A stretch of DNA of 56,871 nucleotides, taken from positions 1-56,871 of the forward strand of contig NZ_BAIS01000009.1 in NCBI RefSeq assembly GCF_000613345.1. The letters are read 5' to 3'. A model generated the notes under the pieces. The model saw nothing but the letters and a program-made list of their open reading frames with translations, was not told the DNA's origin and did no database searches. Positions 23,892 to 33,577 of the stretch are shown here, piece after piece (the stretch's first letter is position 1; each line of letters opens with the position of its first letter). A program made the translations under genes and the position numbers. Source of the DNA: Prevotella disiens JCM 6334 = ATCC 29426. GTDB taxonomy: Bacteria; Bacteroidota; Bacteroidia; Bacteroidales; Bacteroidaceae.

Positions 23892-25211
23892 TTAAAGGAA
23901 AGGCGAAATAAGGTGTCCTATCCAACCTTTAAATTTATCCCATGGTGTACGCCATTGGTTCCATTTTTCTTCGGTAAGTTTAAAACTATGTTGCTTTTGG
24001 TTCTCAAACAAAGTATCCAATTCCTTGGTTGTTTCTTTGTCAATGATGACTGCGTTCAGTTCTCTGTCCCATCTTAAACTGCGTGCGTTAAGATTTGCTG
24101 ACCCCACTGTGCAGAATTTTCCGTCTACAAGAATAATTTTTGTATGATGAAAGCCTGGCTCAAATAACCAAATAGTACAACCTTCTTTCATTAATTTGTG
24201 GGCATTGTAAAACCCGCAATCGGGTGTTAGCGGAATATCGCTCTTAACACTCAGCATTATTTCTACTTTCACACCCCTATGAACGGCATCTTTTAAAGCC
24301 TTTTTCAGCCTTTTGCTCAATGTAAAATAGGGGTTTATCAGTTTGATACTATCCTTTGCGTCGTTGATAGCATTGATGTAAAATTCACGAATAATTTCGT
24401 TTGAAATGAGCGGTTCACGATTAATTATGCCAACAACCTTACTACCTGCTGTGCTTGTTGTGTCTGTTTTCAAGCCTTTTAAGTAGTCAGGAGTCGTGTA
24501 GCCACGATAATATTTTGCGCCATGAACATCTTTTCCCGATACTCTTTTCCACATTTTCAAGAATACTTTTTGTAAGGTATTTACCTCAGTACCCTCTATT
24601 CTGCAATGCAAATCGTGCCATTCGCCCACTACTGGCGTGCCTTTTATGTAATAATCGGCAACATTCATGCCCCCCGTATAGGCTATTTTCCCATCGATAA
24701 TGACAATCTTTCTGTGGTCGCGATTGAATACATCGTGTATCCAAGGAAATTCAACGGGCTTAAATTCGTAGATTTCTATGCCTTGATTGCGAATTGCTTT
24801 CAAGTGTTTTTTGCGCATTGGGCGATTGTTACTTGCATTCCCGAAACCGTCAAAGATAGCTCTAACTTCAACTCCTTCGGCTGCTTTCTTTGCCAAACGC
24901 TTTATGAGTTCATCGTTTATGGAGTCGTTTCTAAAGTTAAAGTATTCCATGTGAATACTTTCTTTCGCCTTTTCAATGGCAAGAAACAAGTCGTCAAATT
25001 TTTCTTGTCCAGAGGTTAGTAGCGTAATACTATTATCGTTGCTAAATGTAATCCCCTTTGCTTTTAATTGTTTCATTATCAACGAGTCGGAACTTGTTGA
25101 TAACTCATCTTTATTTTCTTTAGCCACGCTTGGCTTTATGGCTTGCATTGGTATTGCAAACCCTATGAATAAAAACGTTAGTATCACCCAGTTTTGTTTA
25201 ATCTTCCTCAC
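23892..25211 (-). CDS. cls: phospholipase D-family cardiolipin synthase
   Basis: A 439-residue PLD-superfamily enzyme expected to join two phospholipids into cardiolipin at the membrane. There is an N-terminal hydrophobic signal or anchor (about 8-25). Two HKD motifs are visible: HRKIVIIDG with GGMN, and HTKIILVDG with GSANLNARS. Length fits bacterial cardiolipin synthases, though only one hydrophobic segment is seen instead of two. It lies 41 bases after kdsD, so it may be the last gene of kdsA-kdsD-cls. Confidence 0.85.
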   Translation of the reverse strand: MRKIKQNWVILTFLFIGFAIPMQAIKPSVAKENKDELSTSSDSLIMKQLKAKGITFSNDNSITLLTSGQEKFDDLFLAIEKAKESIHMEYFNFRNDSINDELIKRLAKKAAEGVEVRAIFDGFGNASNNRPMRKKHLKAIRNQGIEIYEFKPVEFPWIHDVFNRDHRKIVIIDGKIAYTGGMNVADYYIKGTPVVGEWHDLHCRIEGTEVNTLQKVFLKMWKRVSGKDVHGAKYYRGYTTPDYLKGLKTDTTSTAGSKVVGIINREPLISNEIIREFYINAINDAKDSIKLINPYFTLSKRLKKALKDAVHRGVKVEIMLSVKSDIPLTPDCGFYNAHKLMKEGCTIWLFEPGFHHTKIILVDGKFCTVGSANLNARSLRWDRELNAVIIDKETTKELDTLFENQKQHSFKLTEEKWNQWRTPWDKFKGWIGHLISPFL

Positions 25212-25252
25212 TTATGAATCTTCTAAATGCTGTTTTTGCGCTTTTAAGTATT

Positions 25253-26203
25253 TTAAATCATGCAACTATAATGGTCTACAACACCCAATAACTTGCCGTT
25301 TTCGTTGCAAACCAATACGGTATGTATTTTGTTTTGTTGCATAATACGCTGAATTTCAGCTATCTTTGTGTTTGGTAAAACCTTCTTTGGTTGTCGTGTC
25401 ATAATATCTTCCACCGTGTGGTCGAAGAATTTTGCTTGCCATTTTTCCATGGCTCTACGAATATCTCCATCGGTAATCAGTCCGATAACCTTATCGTTTT
25501 CTATTGAAACACCCAATCCTAATTTTCCATTACTTACATGAATAATCGCTTCGCCCAAGTGCATATCTTTTGGAATAATAGGCATATCCTCCGACCGCAT
25601 AACGTCTTGTGCAGTAGTAAGCAATCGCTTTCCGAGTTCGCCACCTGGGTGGAATTGAGCAAAATCAGTAGGTCTGAACTTTCTTTTCTCCATTAATGCC
25701 ACTGCCAAAGCGTCTCCCATGACCAAAGCAGCTGTTGTTGAGCTGGTTGGAGCTAAGTTGAGCGGACACGCTTCCTTCTCTACCCACACTTTTATGTGTG
25801 CTGTTGCATATTTTGCCAATAGCGATTCTGGGTGTGCGCTCATGCCTATAATTGGAATATTCATGTGAAGAACCATTGGAATAAAGCGCAAAAGTTCGTC
25901 TGTTTGCCCTGAATTAGAGAGTGCCAATACCACATCGTCTTTTGTCATAGCACCTAAATCGCCATGAAACACATCTAACGGGTTGGCAAAAAAGGCTGGA
26001 GTGCCTGTAGATGAAAGGGTTGCAGCAATTTTAGCACCAATATTTCCACTCTTGCCAACGCCTGTAACAATAACTTTTCCTTTGCAATGATACATTAATT
26101 CGACAGCTTTGTCGAAGTTTTCATCTAACTGGTCGATTAAAGCCAACGTTGCATTGGCTTCATCTTGAATACATTGTATGGCGTACTCTCTTATACTTTT
26201 CAT
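25253..26203 (-). CDS. kdsD: arabinose-5-phosphate isomerase KdsD
   Basis: Converts ribulose-5-phosphate to arabinose-5-phosphate, the precursor of the LPS sugar Kdo. The 316 residues hold an N-terminal SIS domain (VIVTGVGKSGNIGAKIAATLSST, LALSNSGQTDELL) and two CBS repeats (about 200-316). Lies 19 bases downstream of kdsA, the next enzyme in the pathway, which supports the biosynthetic assignment over a capsule-specific KpsF role. Confidence 0.93.
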   Translation of the reverse strand: MKSIREYAIQCIQDEANATLALIDQLDENFDKAVELMYHCKGKVIVTGVGKSGNIGAKIAATLSSTGTPAFFANPLDVFHGDLGAMTKDDVVLALSNSGQTDELLRFIPMVLHMNIPIIGMSAHPESLLAKYATAHIKVWVEKEACPLNLAPTSSTTAALVMGDALAVALMEKRKFRPTDFAQFHPGGELGKRLLTTAQDVMRSEDMPIIPKDMHLGEAIIHVSNGKLGLGVSIENDKVIGLITDGDIRRAMEKWQAKFFDHTVEDIMTRQPKKVLPNTKIAEIQRIMQQNKIHTVLVCNENGKLLGVVDHYSCMI

Positions 26204-26222
26204 GATTTTCTTTCAGGTATTT

Positions 26223-26981
26223 TTATTCTAATTGTCCTATTAGATTATCTAATTTGTCTAATTCCAACATATTGGCAGCATCGCTCAGTCCCATATCTGG
26301 GTTAGGGTGTACTTCTAAGAAATAGCCATTTGCACCAAAAGCCTTTGCTGCCAATGCCATTGAAGGCACAAACTTGCGGTCGCCCACCGTCTTACCCTCG
26401 CCTGCGCTTGGACGTTGAACGCTGTGCGTGCAGTCCATAATGACCGTTTGGCTAAACTCTTGCATATCAGGGATATTTCTAAAGTCTACCACCAAATTGT
26501 TATAACCAAAGCTATTGCCACGTTCCGTAAGCCAAACTTCCTTTGCCCCACTTTCCAAACACTTCTCTACGGGGTAGCGCATATCACGTCCGCTAAGGAA
26601 TTGGGCTTTCTTTATGTTCACAATTTTGCCCGTTTTTGCCGCTGCTACCAATAAATCGGTTTGGCGACAAAGGAATGCTGGGATTTGAATAACGTCTACA
26701 ACCTTGCTAACCTCTTCTGCTTGCCCACTCTCATGAATATCAGTGAGTAAGCGCAAGTGATAGTTTTCTTTGATATTTTGCAACATTTCAAGTCCTTTTT
26801 CCATGCCTGGACCACGAAAAGACTTTAAACTTGTGCGATTAGCCTTGTCGAAACTGGCTTTAAAAATGATGTCAATGCCATATTTCTCGTTCAGTCTAAC
26901 CAATTCTTCGGCTACTGTGTTGAGCAATTCTTGACTCTCAATGACGCATGGACCTGCTATGTAGACGTTTTTATTGTTCAT
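26223..26981 (-). CDS. kdsA: 3-deoxy-8-phosphooctulonate synthase KdsA
   Basis: Condenses phosphoenolpyruvate with arabinose-5-phosphate to Kdo-8-phosphate for lipopolysaccharide. The ATG at 26981 (MNNKNVYIAGPCVIES) is chosen over an in-frame upstream start, because the family begins at this point and the upstream reading would run through the promoter. The product has 252 residues, with family stretches FKASFDKANRTS, IPAFLCRQTDLLVAAA and DCTHSVQRP. First gene of kdsA-kdsD(-cls); promoter at 27066-27073. Confidence 0.94.
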   Translation of the reverse strand: MNNKNVYIAGPCVIESQELLNTVAEELVRLNEKYGIDIIFKASFDKANRTSLKSFRGPGMEKGLEMLQNIKENYHLRLLTDIHESGQAEEVSKVVDVIQIPAFLCRQTDLLVAAAKTGKIVNIKKAQFLSGRDMRYPVEKCLESGAKEVWLTERGNSFGYNNLVVDFRNIPDMQEFSQTVIMDCTHSVQRPSAGEGKTVGDRKFVPSMALAAKAFGANGYFLEVHPNPDMGLSDAANMLELDKLDNLIGQLE

Positions 26982-27065
26982 TTTTTGTATTTCAAAAATA
27001 GAATTTCTTCTGAATTTAGCCTTATTTTGGGAGGAAAGGCTTCCGAGTGTAACTATATTAGGGTG

Positions 27066-27073
27066 CAAAGGTA
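27066..27073 (-). promoter_or_regulatory. promoter -7 box for kdsA operon
   Basis: CAAAGGTA reads TACCTTTG on the minus strand, matching TAnnTTTG, about 85 bases upstream of the chosen kdsA start. Confidence 0.65.
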
Positions 27074-27454
27074 AATATAATAAGGTGAAATTACAAACAA
27101 AATCTATTTCTTTTTGTAATCACAACGTGTCATAACCTCTCTAACATCTTGTGATATTCATCATAGGTGACGCTACTATTCATCAGCACCTTACTACCTT
27201 TCTATCGGAAATAATAAAGTTTGTAAATTGTTTGTACGCTTCAAACTTGCCGTCAAAGTAACATAACAAAGTGGAGGCTATTATGAATTCCACTTAAATT
27301 TAGTCTATTTCTTTCAAATGTTTGGTTATAGTTTTGCTTTATAAATATTCAATTTTGGTTGTTTCGTGATTTCTCTTTTTATAATAAAAACTATTGTGTT
27401 TTAATTTATTGGTATTCAGATAATTATAGTTATAATATTAACACCTTAAAAAAG

Positions 27455-27508
27455 ACCTATTGTTTTACACTTCAAAATAGGTCGTTTTGAATACAAAAAC
27501 AGCCTATA
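27455..27508. repeat. dispersed intergenic palindrome, copy 4
   Basis: GACCTATTGTTTT (27455-27467) and TTCAAAATAGGTC pair over GACCTATT/AATAGGTC; the element continues with GTTTTGAA and AAACAGCCTAT. A degenerate family member between divergent genes. Confidence 0.6.
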
Positions 27509-27677
27509 TTTAATTTTATAATAGCAGCCTTTGTTCTTTTTAATGTGCAATTTATACTTGTTTTAACATTAAATATACGTTTTAAAGAATAATCTTTCCT
27601 TTTCTTCCGATGCGCTATTTCGTTGGTCAGAAATAATTTAACGAGAGGGTAAACGCAAGGGTTCACAATAATTTTTG

Positions 27678-27685
27678 TATTTTTG
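27678..27685 (+). promoter_or_regulatory. promoter -7 box for 27703 gene
   Basis: TATTTTTG followed by CAAAC matches the consensus; the ATG at 27703 is only 17 bases on. Confidence 0.65.
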
Positions 27686-27702
27686 CAAACAAAAAGCACA
27701 AT

Positions 27703-28566
27703 ATGATACTGATAGCCGATAGTGGAAGTACAAAGACAGATTGGGTGATAGCAGATTTAAAGTCTGACACAAAAGCTGTTATAACAACACAAGGAATTAA
27801 TCCTTTTCATCAGACCGATGAGGAAATCAATTCAATTTTGGTAAGCGAATTGCTGCCTAAATTGGAAGAAAACTGTTTGTTTGAAGGTGCTGAAACCATA
27901 GCGCAAGTACATTTCTATGGTGCTGGTTGCGTGGAAAGTGTGCAACCGAAAATAAAAAATTGCCTGTCGTTTATTTTTAATAGTGCTGAAGTATCGGTCA
28001 ATGGCGACCTCTTGGCAGCTGCACGCGCCTTGTGTGGTAAGGAGAAAGGCATTGCTTGTATCTTGGGAACAGGTTCAAATAGTTGTTATTATGACGGCAA
28101 AAATATCGTGAAAAATGTTCCACCATTGGGCTATATACTTGGCGATGAAGGGAGTGGGGCAGCGTTAGGGAAACTTTTTATGAATGGAATCTTTAAAGAA
28201 AGTTTGCCTATTGAAATTCAGAAACAATATTTAGAAGAAGAGAAAATAAGCTATAAGGACATCATAGAAAAAGTTTATAGAAAGCCATTGGCTAATAGAT
28301 TCTTGGCTTCTACCTCTAAATTTATTTTCCGTCATATAGAAACGCCAGAATTACAAGCATTGGTGCGTGAGAATTTTGATTTGTTCTTTGAAAAAAATAT
28401 CACGCATTATAATGAATTTGGTATAAAGAAAGTGAGTGCTGTTGGCAGCATTGCCTTCCACTTTAAAGATTATTTCATAGCGTCAGCCCATAAGTATGGT
28501 TATGAAGTTGAGCATGTTGAGAAGTCGCCTATCATGCGAATGTTGGATTATCATCGCAGTTTTTAG
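27703..28566 (+). CDS. BadF/BadG-type ATPase, N-acetylglucosamine kinase-like
   Basis: A 287-residue cytoplasmic protein of the actin-like ATPase (ASKHA) superfamily. The phosphate-1 motif DSGSTKTDWVIAD is at the start, followed by the GILGTGSN-like motif (ACILGTGSNSCYYDG) and ILGDEGSGAALG. These match the eukaryote-type N-acetylglucosamine kinase group common in Bacteroidetes, which phosphorylates GlcNAc or a related amino sugar. Substrate not proven by sequence. It stands alone under its own promoter and converges on the SDR gene. Confidence 0.8.
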   Translation: MILIADSGSTKTDWVIADLKSDTKAVITTQGINPFHQTDEEINSILVSELLPKLEENCLFEGAETIAQVHFYGAGCVESVQPKIKNCLSFIFNSAEVSVNGDLLAAARALCGKEKGIACILGTGSNSCYYDGKNIVKNVPPLGYILGDEGSGAALGKLFMNGIFKESLPIEIQKQYLEEEKISYKDIIEKVYRKPLANRFLASTSKFIFRHIETPELQALVRENFDLFFEKNITHYNEFGIKKVSAVGSIAFHFKDYFIASAHKYGYEVEHVEKSPIMRMLDYHRSF

Positions 28567-28630
28567 TTTTATTCTGCACCATAAAAGATTCTAACGAAGT
28601 CATAATTTTATTCTACGCCATAATACATTC
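28567..28630. repeat. 25-bp direct repeat at the SDR 3' end
   Basis: The 25 bases at 28567-28591 and at 28606-28630 agree at 21 positions and are 39 bases (13 codons) apart. The second copy encodes the last residues of the SDR gene (NVLWRRIKL), and the first, past the stop and in the same frame, still reads NLLWCRIKL. This points to a decayed 39-base tandem duplication. Confidence 0.65.
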
Positions 28631-29334
28631 GGAATCATTCGCCATGCTGCTGTGATAATGCGCCATTTCCAATCGATAACAATGATGTGCTTTTGGGAAT
28701 AGATAGCTTTGATAATCTTTTTTGCTACCTCTTTCGGATTCATCAGCAACGGAAAATGTGTTCCGCTCAACAACTCTGTGTCCACAAATCCTGGGCGAAT
28801 ATCAGTAAAATGAATATTCAACTTGCGTGAATTAGCCAATTGTTCTAACGCTTGAATATAAGTATTTTGCAATGCTTTTGAGGCAGAATAGGCTGGGGCT
28901 GGGGCTAATCCCTTCGTTCCTGCTATGGAAGAAATATGCGCAATGTGTCCTCCGCCCTTCTTTTCAAAGTATCGGAAAGCAGTACCTATCATCTTTGTAA
29001 AAGCCAAAGCGTTTGTTTCCATTGTGCGCAATTCCTTTTCCTCCTCAAGATTTTTATTTTGCCAACCTATTCCAGCTGCGTAAAACAATAGGTCTACGCC
29101 TCCTAAAGCGGTGATTAACGCATTGAAATCGGCTGTTGCCGTGTCGCTGCAAACATCAATTTTTCTTGCAAAAACCCTTTCAGGTGCCATAGAACGCAAT
29201 GATTCTAAGCGTTCCATTCGGCGTGCAGCCACTCCAATGTACCACCCGTCTTGCAACAATAACTTTGCTACTTCATAGCCAATTCCTGACGATGCACCTA
29301 TTATAATACAGCGTTTCGATGTTTTTTCTTTCAT
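28600..29334 (-). CDS. SDR-family oxidoreductase
   Basis: A 244-residue short-chain dehydrogenase/reductase, soluble with a C-terminal hydrophobic/basic tail. NAD(P)-binding GASSGIG is near residue 13, the NAG-like segment is FYAAGIG, and the catalytic S...Y-S-A-S-K motif (HISSIAG ... AYSASKA) is present. ARRMERL after beta-2 suggests NADP preference. The substrate is unknown. Promoter-like TACTTTTA lies only a few bases upstream of the ATG, so the mRNA may be leaderless or start further downstream. It shares its 3' end with a short tandem duplication. Confidence 0.85.
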   Translation of the reverse strand: MKEKTSKRCIIIGASSGIGYEVAKLLLQDGWYIGVAARRMERLESLRSMAPERVFARKIDVCSDTATADFNALITALGGVDLLFYAAGIGWQNKNLEEEKELRTMETNALAFTKMIGTAFRYFEKKGGGHIAHISSIAGTKGLAPAPAYSASKALQNTYIQALEQLANSRKLNIHFTDIRPGFVDTELLSGTHFPLLMNPKEVAKKIIKAIYSQKHIIVIDWKWRIITAAWRMIPNVLWRRIKL

Positions 29335-29338
29335 GATA

Positions 29339-29346
29339 TAAAAGTA
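29339..29346 (-). promoter_or_regulatory. promoter-like box immediately upstream of SDR gene
   Basis: TAAAAGTA reads TACTTTTA on the minus strand, the same variant box as upstream of hutU and ftcD. It ends five bases from the SDR ATG. Confidence 0.4.
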
Positions 29347-29536
29347 AGAAAATTATTAGAAACACGATGAAGTTGGTTGTTAAACTTTGTAGAAACCATA
29401 ATTATTTCACAAAATTCTCAAAATATAAGTAAAAAGGCAATCGTTGAAAACCGATTATCATTCCGTTTTTGTAACCTTGAGTTTGCAAAAAGCGACATTT
29501 TTTGAATTTTCCTTGCAACTTTAATATTTTATTTTG

Positions 29537-29544
29537 TATCTTTG
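29537..29544 (+). promoter_or_regulatory. promoter -7 box for nuo operon
   Basis: TATCTTTG followed by CAA matches the consensus, with TTG at 29513-29515 as candidate -33 element. It leaves a leader of about 55 bases before nuoA. Confidence 0.7.
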
Positions 29545-29606
29545 CAAGCGTTTTAAAACAAGCAGTACTTTGAGAAATAATATTATTATAGCTATATAAA
29601 AATTTT

Positions 29607-29957
29607 ATGTATTTTACACTTTTTATCACCGTCTTTATAACGGCAGCCTTTTTGGTTGTAGCGGCATACGTTACTGCTAAATTATTAGGCCCCCGTTCTT
29701 ACAATCCGACAAAAGGCGAGCCATACGAGTGTGGTATCCCAACTTACGGAACCTCTTGGTTACCAATGCACGTTGGTTACTACTTGTTTGCTATCCTTTT
29801 CTTGATGTTCGACGTTGAAACCGTGTTCCTCTACCCTTGGGCGGTAGTGGTAAACACCTACGGTACATTGGCGTTGGCAACAATTGGATTCTTTATGTTG
29901 GTGTTAGTTTTTGGCTTGGCATACGCTTGGCGGAAAGGAGCACTTGAATGGAAATAA
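29607..29957 (+). CDS. nuoA: NADH-quinone oxidoreductase subunit A
   Basis: Membrane subunit of complex I at the junction of the peripheral and membrane arms. 116 residues, three hydrophobic segments, with the family signatures [18 protein letters not shown] and [20 protein letters not shown]. Overlaps nuoB by ten bases. First gene of the eleven-gene nuo operon. Confidence 0.95.
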   Translation: MYFTLFITVFITAAFLVVAAYVTAKLLGPRSYNPTKGEPYECGIPTYGTSWLPMHVGYYLFAILFLMFDVETVFLYPWAVVVNTYGTLALATIGFFMLVLVFGLAYAWRKGALEWK

Positions 29958-30814
29958 GAAAACCAAAAATCAAGGCTATGCCTTATAATGAGTGGAAAGA
30001 TAATGATACACTCGAGCAAATGGCAAACGACCTTAACGATGGCGGTACAAACCTCGTTTTGGGTAATCTTGACCAATTGATAAATTGGGGACGTAGTAAC
30101 TCGCTTTGGTCATTGACCTTTGCTACATCATGTTGTGGTATTGAGTTTATGGCAGTAGGTTGCGCACGTTACGATTTCTCACGTTTCGGTTTTGAGGTAA
30201 CGCGTAACTCGCCACGTCAGGCTGACTTGATTATGTGTGCTGGTACGATTACCAACAAAATGGCACCAGCTTTGAAACGTTTGTACGACCAAATGGCAGA
30301 ACCTAAATATGTCATTGCCGTTGGCGGTTGTGCTATTTCGGGAGGTCCATTTAAGGATAGCTACCATGTCATGCGTGGTATCGACGAAATTATTCCTGTT
30401 GATGTTTACATTCCAGGGTGTCCTCCACGTCCAGAAGCTATCATATATGGTATGATGCAATTGCAACGCAAAGTGAAAATTGAAAAATTCTTTGGTGGAG
30501 CTAACCATAAGCAAACGGAAGCAGAAAGCGAATTTGGAAAGAGTAACTCGGCACTTATCTTTGAAGAGAAACTCGGTATTGCTGCTGAAGAAATCAAAGA
30601 AAAGCGTGAAGCAGCATGGGCAGAAAGCAAGAAGCCAGCTCCAAAGCCAGTTAGACCAGTTGCGGCAGCTAAACCAGCAGCAGCTCCGAAGAAAGAAACA
30701 ATAGTTGTAGACAAGCCTGTAACAAAAGAAGAAGTAGAGAAGTTGGGCAAAGAGTTGGACAAACTCAATGAGCAAACGCAACAATCTACAGAAAATGCAG
30801 CTAATAATAAATAA
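29948..30814 (+). CDS. nuoB: NADH-quinone oxidoreductase subunit B with C-terminal extension
   Basis: Carries iron-sulfur cluster N2, the last electron carrier before quinone. Cluster-binding residues are visible in [14 protein letters not shown] and the later VGGCAISGG and VPGCPP-like [10 protein letters not shown]. The conserved part ends at about residue 175; the remaining 110 residues are a Lys/Ala/Pro-rich linker ([19 protein letters not shown]) and a charged helix ([20 protein letters not shown]). E. coli NuoB is 220 residues, so this tail is an extra. Overlaps nuoA by ten bases. Confidence 0.94.
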   Translation: MEIRKPKIKAMPYNEWKDNDTLEQMANDLNDGGTNLVLGNLDQLINWGRSNSLWSLTFATSCCGIEFMAVGCARYDFSRFGFEVTRNSPRQADLIMCAGTITNKMAPALKRLYDQMAEPKYVIAVGGCAISGGPFKDSYHVMRGIDEIIPVDVYIPGCPPRPEAIIYGMMQLQRKVKIEKFFGGANHKQTEAESEFGKSNSALIFEEKLGIAAEEIKEKREAAWAESKKPAPKPVRPVAAAKPAAAPKKETIVVDKPVTKEEVEKLGKELDKLNEQTQQSTENAANNK

Positions 30815-30828
30815 TAAGGTACGGAAAA

Positions 30829-32403
30829 ATGAAATTAGAAAACAAAGAATTTGGTTTTGAGCATTTTGCCAACGAAATGGCAAAGCTTAGAAAAGGACAG
30901 CATTTCGACTACCTTGTTACAATTGTTGGCGAGGATTTTGGCAAAGAAGAAGGTCTTGGTTGTATTTACATACTCGAAAATACAGAAACGCACGCCCGTT
31001 GTTCAGTGAAACAAATGGCAAAGCAAGTGGGCGATGAATATGTTATCCCTTCTGTATTCAAACTTTGGGCTGATGCTGATTTGTTAGAGCGTGAGGTTTA
31101 CGATTTCTACGGAATTAAATTCCTCGGACACCCTGATATGCGTCGTCTTTATTTAAGAAACGACTTTGTGGGCTATCCACTTCGCAAGGATTACGACATG
31201 GATCCAGCGAAGAATATGTACACAACAGAGGACGACATTGAGGTGGATACAACCACAGAATGGAATTTAGATTCTGATGGTAAGTTGGTTTCAACCACTC
31301 ATAAACTCTTTACAGATGACGAGTTTGTGGTAAACATTGGCCCTCAACACCCTTCTACTCACGGTGTATTGCGCTTGCAAACCATCTTGGACGGTGAAAA
31401 AGTAAAACGTATTTACCCACACTTAGGCTATATTCATCGTGGAATAGAAAAGATGTGTGAATCTTACACCTATCCACAAACGTTGGCACTTACCGACCGT
31501 ATGAACTATTTGTCTGCGATGATGCACCGCCACGCGTTGGTAGGCGTTATTGAAGAGGCAATGGGCATAGAATTGACCGACCGCATTCAATACATTCGTA
31601 CCATAATGGACGAATTGCAACGTATTGATAATCACTTGCTTTATACTTCATGTTGTGCGCAAGACTTGGGTGCGCTTACGGGTATGCTTTATGGTATGCG
31701 CGACCGCGAACACGTTTTGAACGTAATGGAAGAAACAACAGGTGGTCGTTTGATTCAAAACTATTATAGAATAGGTGGTTTACAAGACGATATTGACCCT
31801 AACTTTGTTGCAAATACAAAGGCATTGTGTAAATATCTTCGTCCAATGATACAAGAATATCTTGACGTCTTTGGCGATAATATTATCACTCACCAACGTT
31901 TTGAAAACATCGGTACGATGAATCAAGAGGATTGTATCAGCTATGCTGTAACAGGTCCTGCTGGTCGTGCAAGTGGTTGGAGAAACGATGTTCGTAAATA
32001 TCACCCATACGCTGTATATAATAAGGTGAACTTTGAAGAAGTTGTGATGAGCAACGGCGATTCAATGGATAGATATTATTGCCATATTAAGGAAATGTAT
32101 CAAAGTCTTGACATTATCGAGCAATTGATTGATAATATTCCTGAAGGCGATTTCTATATCAAACAAAAGCCAATCATCAAAGTTCCAGAAGGACAATGGT
32201 ATTTCTCTGTTGAAGGCGCAAGCGGTGAATTTGGTGCTTATCTCGATTCACGTGGGGATAAGAGTCCTTATCGCTTGAAGTTCCGTCCTATGGGATTGAC
32301 TTTGGTAGGTGCTATGGATAAGATGTTGAAAGGTCAAAAGATTGCCGACTTGGTAACAACAGGTGCTGCACTCGACTTTGTAATTCCAGACATCGACCGT
32401 TAA
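30829..32403 (+). CDS. nuoCD: fused NADH-quinone oxidoreductase subunits C and D
   Basis: Single 524-residue chain: NuoC (about 1-130, ending DADLLEREVYDFYGIKFLGHPDMRRLYL) and NuoD (about 160-524, with NIGPQHPSTHGVLRL, HLGYIHRGIEKM and the quinone-site region). Together they form the part of the peripheral arm that binds quinone next to NuoB. The fusion is common in Bacteroidetes and gammaproteobacteria. It lies 14 bases after nuoB. Confidence 0.95.
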   Translation: MKLENKEFGFEHFANEMAKLRKGQHFDYLVTIVGEDFGKEEGLGCIYILENTETHARCSVKQMAKQVGDEYVIPSVFKLWADADLLEREVYDFYGIKFLGHPDMRRLYLRNDFVGYPLRKDYDMDPAKNMYTTEDDIEVDTTTEWNLDSDGKLVSTTHKLFTDDEFVVNIGPQHPSTHGVLRLQTILDGEKVKRIYPHLGYIHRGIEKMCESYTYPQTLALTDRMNYLSAMMHRHALVGVIEEAMGIELTDRIQYIRTIMDELQRIDNHLLYTSCCAQDLGALTGMLYGMRDREHVLNVMEETTGGRLIQNYYRIGGLQDDIDPNFVANTKALCKYLRPMIQEYLDVFGDNIITHQRFENIGTMNQEDCISYAVTGPAGRASGWRNDVRKYHPYAVYNKVNFEEVVMSNGDSMDRYYCHIKEMYQSLDIIEQLIDNIPEGDFYIKQKPIIKVPEGQWYFSVEGASGEFGAYLDSRGDKSPYRLKFRPMGLTLVGAMDKMLKGQKIADLVTTGAALDFVIPDIDR

Positions 32404-32447
32404 GTGAGTTATGATTTTAGTAATGAATTAAGAAATTTATCAAATAC

Positions 32448-33542
32448 ATGTTCGATTTTAGTATTGTAACAAGATGGTTCGACGAGCTTCTAAGGGTAAC
32501 CTTGGGACTTGGTGATTTCGCAACCATTCTTATCGAGTGTGTGATAGTTGGCTTGGCTATTATTGTTGGCTATGCCGTTCTTGCTATCATACTCATTTTT
32601 ATGGAACGTAAGGTTTGTGCTTATTTCCAATGCCGTATCGGCCCTGTTCGTGTGGGTTGGTGGGGTACGTTACAAGTATTTGCCGACGTTTTAAAGATGT
32701 TGATAAAGGAAATTTTCACAGTAGATAAAGCCGATAAATTGCTTTACTATCTTGCACCTTTCCTTGTTATCGCTGCCTCAATCGGTACTTTCTCGTTCCT
32801 TCCATGGAACAAGGGTGCTGCCGTATTGGATTTTAATGTAGGTATTTTCCTTGTAACCGCTATTAGTTCTATTGGTGTTCTTGGAATCTTTATTGCTGGT
32901 TGGGCAAGTAACAATAAGTACTCTGTGCTTTCTGCGATGCGTGCTGCCGTGCAAATGATTTCTTATGAACTCTCATTGGGAATTTGTTTGATTTCAGCAG
33001 TTATCCTTACAGGTACAATGCAGATTTCAGGAATTGTAGAAGCACAAACAGGTCCTTGGCAATGGTTAATTTTCCAAGGTCATATTCCTGCAATTCTTGC
33101 ATTCTTGGTATTCTGTATTGCTGGTAATGCTGAAGCTAACCGTGGTCCTTTCGACTTGGCTGAGGCTGAAAGCGAATTGACAGCAGGTTATCACACTGAA
33201 TATAGTGGTATGGGTTTCGGTTTCTATTATTTGGCTGAATACCTTAATCTCTTTGTTATCTCTGGTCTTGCAACAGCTATCTTCCTTGGTGGTTGGGCAC
33301 CTATTAATATAGGTATTGAAGGATTCGACGCTTTGATGGATATGATTCCAGGCATCGTTTGGTTCCTTGGTAAGGCCTTTGTAGTAGTATTCCTTCTCAT
33401 GTGGATTCGTTGGACATTCCCACGTCTCCGTGTAGACCAAATCTTGAAACTCGAATGGAAATATTTGATGCCATTGAGTCTTATCATTTTGGTACTTATG
33501 ACAGTTTGTGTAGCGTTCGGTTGGACATTTACTGCTGCATAA
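32448..33542 (+). CDS. nuoH: NADH-quinone oxidoreductase subunit H
   Basis: Membrane subunit forming the quinone-access site. 364 residues, about eight TM segments, family motifs IFMERKVCAYFQCRIGPVRVGWWG, GNAEANRGPFDLAEAESELTAGYHTEYSG and RWTFPRLRVDQ. The long acidic cytoplasmic loop (EAESELTAGYHTEYSG) is present. Full length. Confidence 0.95.
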   Translation: MFDFSIVTRWFDELLRVTLGLGDFATILIECVIVGLAIIVGYAVLAIILIFMERKVCAYFQCRIGPVRVGWWGTLQVFADVLKMLIKEIFTVDKADKLLYYLAPFLVIAASIGTFSFLPWNKGAAVLDFNVGIFLVTAISSIGVLGIFIAGWASNNKYSVLSAMRAAVQMISYELSLGICLISAVILTGTMQISGIVEAQTGPWQWLIFQGHIPAILAFLVFCIAGNAEANRGPFDLAEAESELTAGYHTEYSGMGFGFYYLAEYLNLFVISGLATAIFLGGWAPINIGIEGFDALMDMIPGIVWFLGKAFVVVFLLMWIRWTFPRLRVDQILKLEWKYLMPLSLIILVLMTVCVAFGWTFTAA

Positions 33543-33577
33543 TTAGGAAATATAGGATTTAAGAAATTATAATTCTA

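Larger units (their letters stand above)
26982..27702. other. gene-free divergent intergenic region
   Basis: About 720 bases between divergent kdsA and the kinase-like gene. It contains the kdsA promoter (27066-27073), palindrome copy 4 (27455-27508) and the rightward promoter (27678-27685). No coding remnant recognised. Confidence 0.6.

Noticed and set aside
26982..27068. upstream extension of kdsA
   Set aside because: The extra 29 residues run through the promoter box and do not match the family, which begins at MNNKNVYIAGPC.
30179..30883. 234-codon minus-strand frame opposite nuoB
   Set aside because: Cys/Phe-rich shadow of nuoB coding sequence; no promoter or start context.
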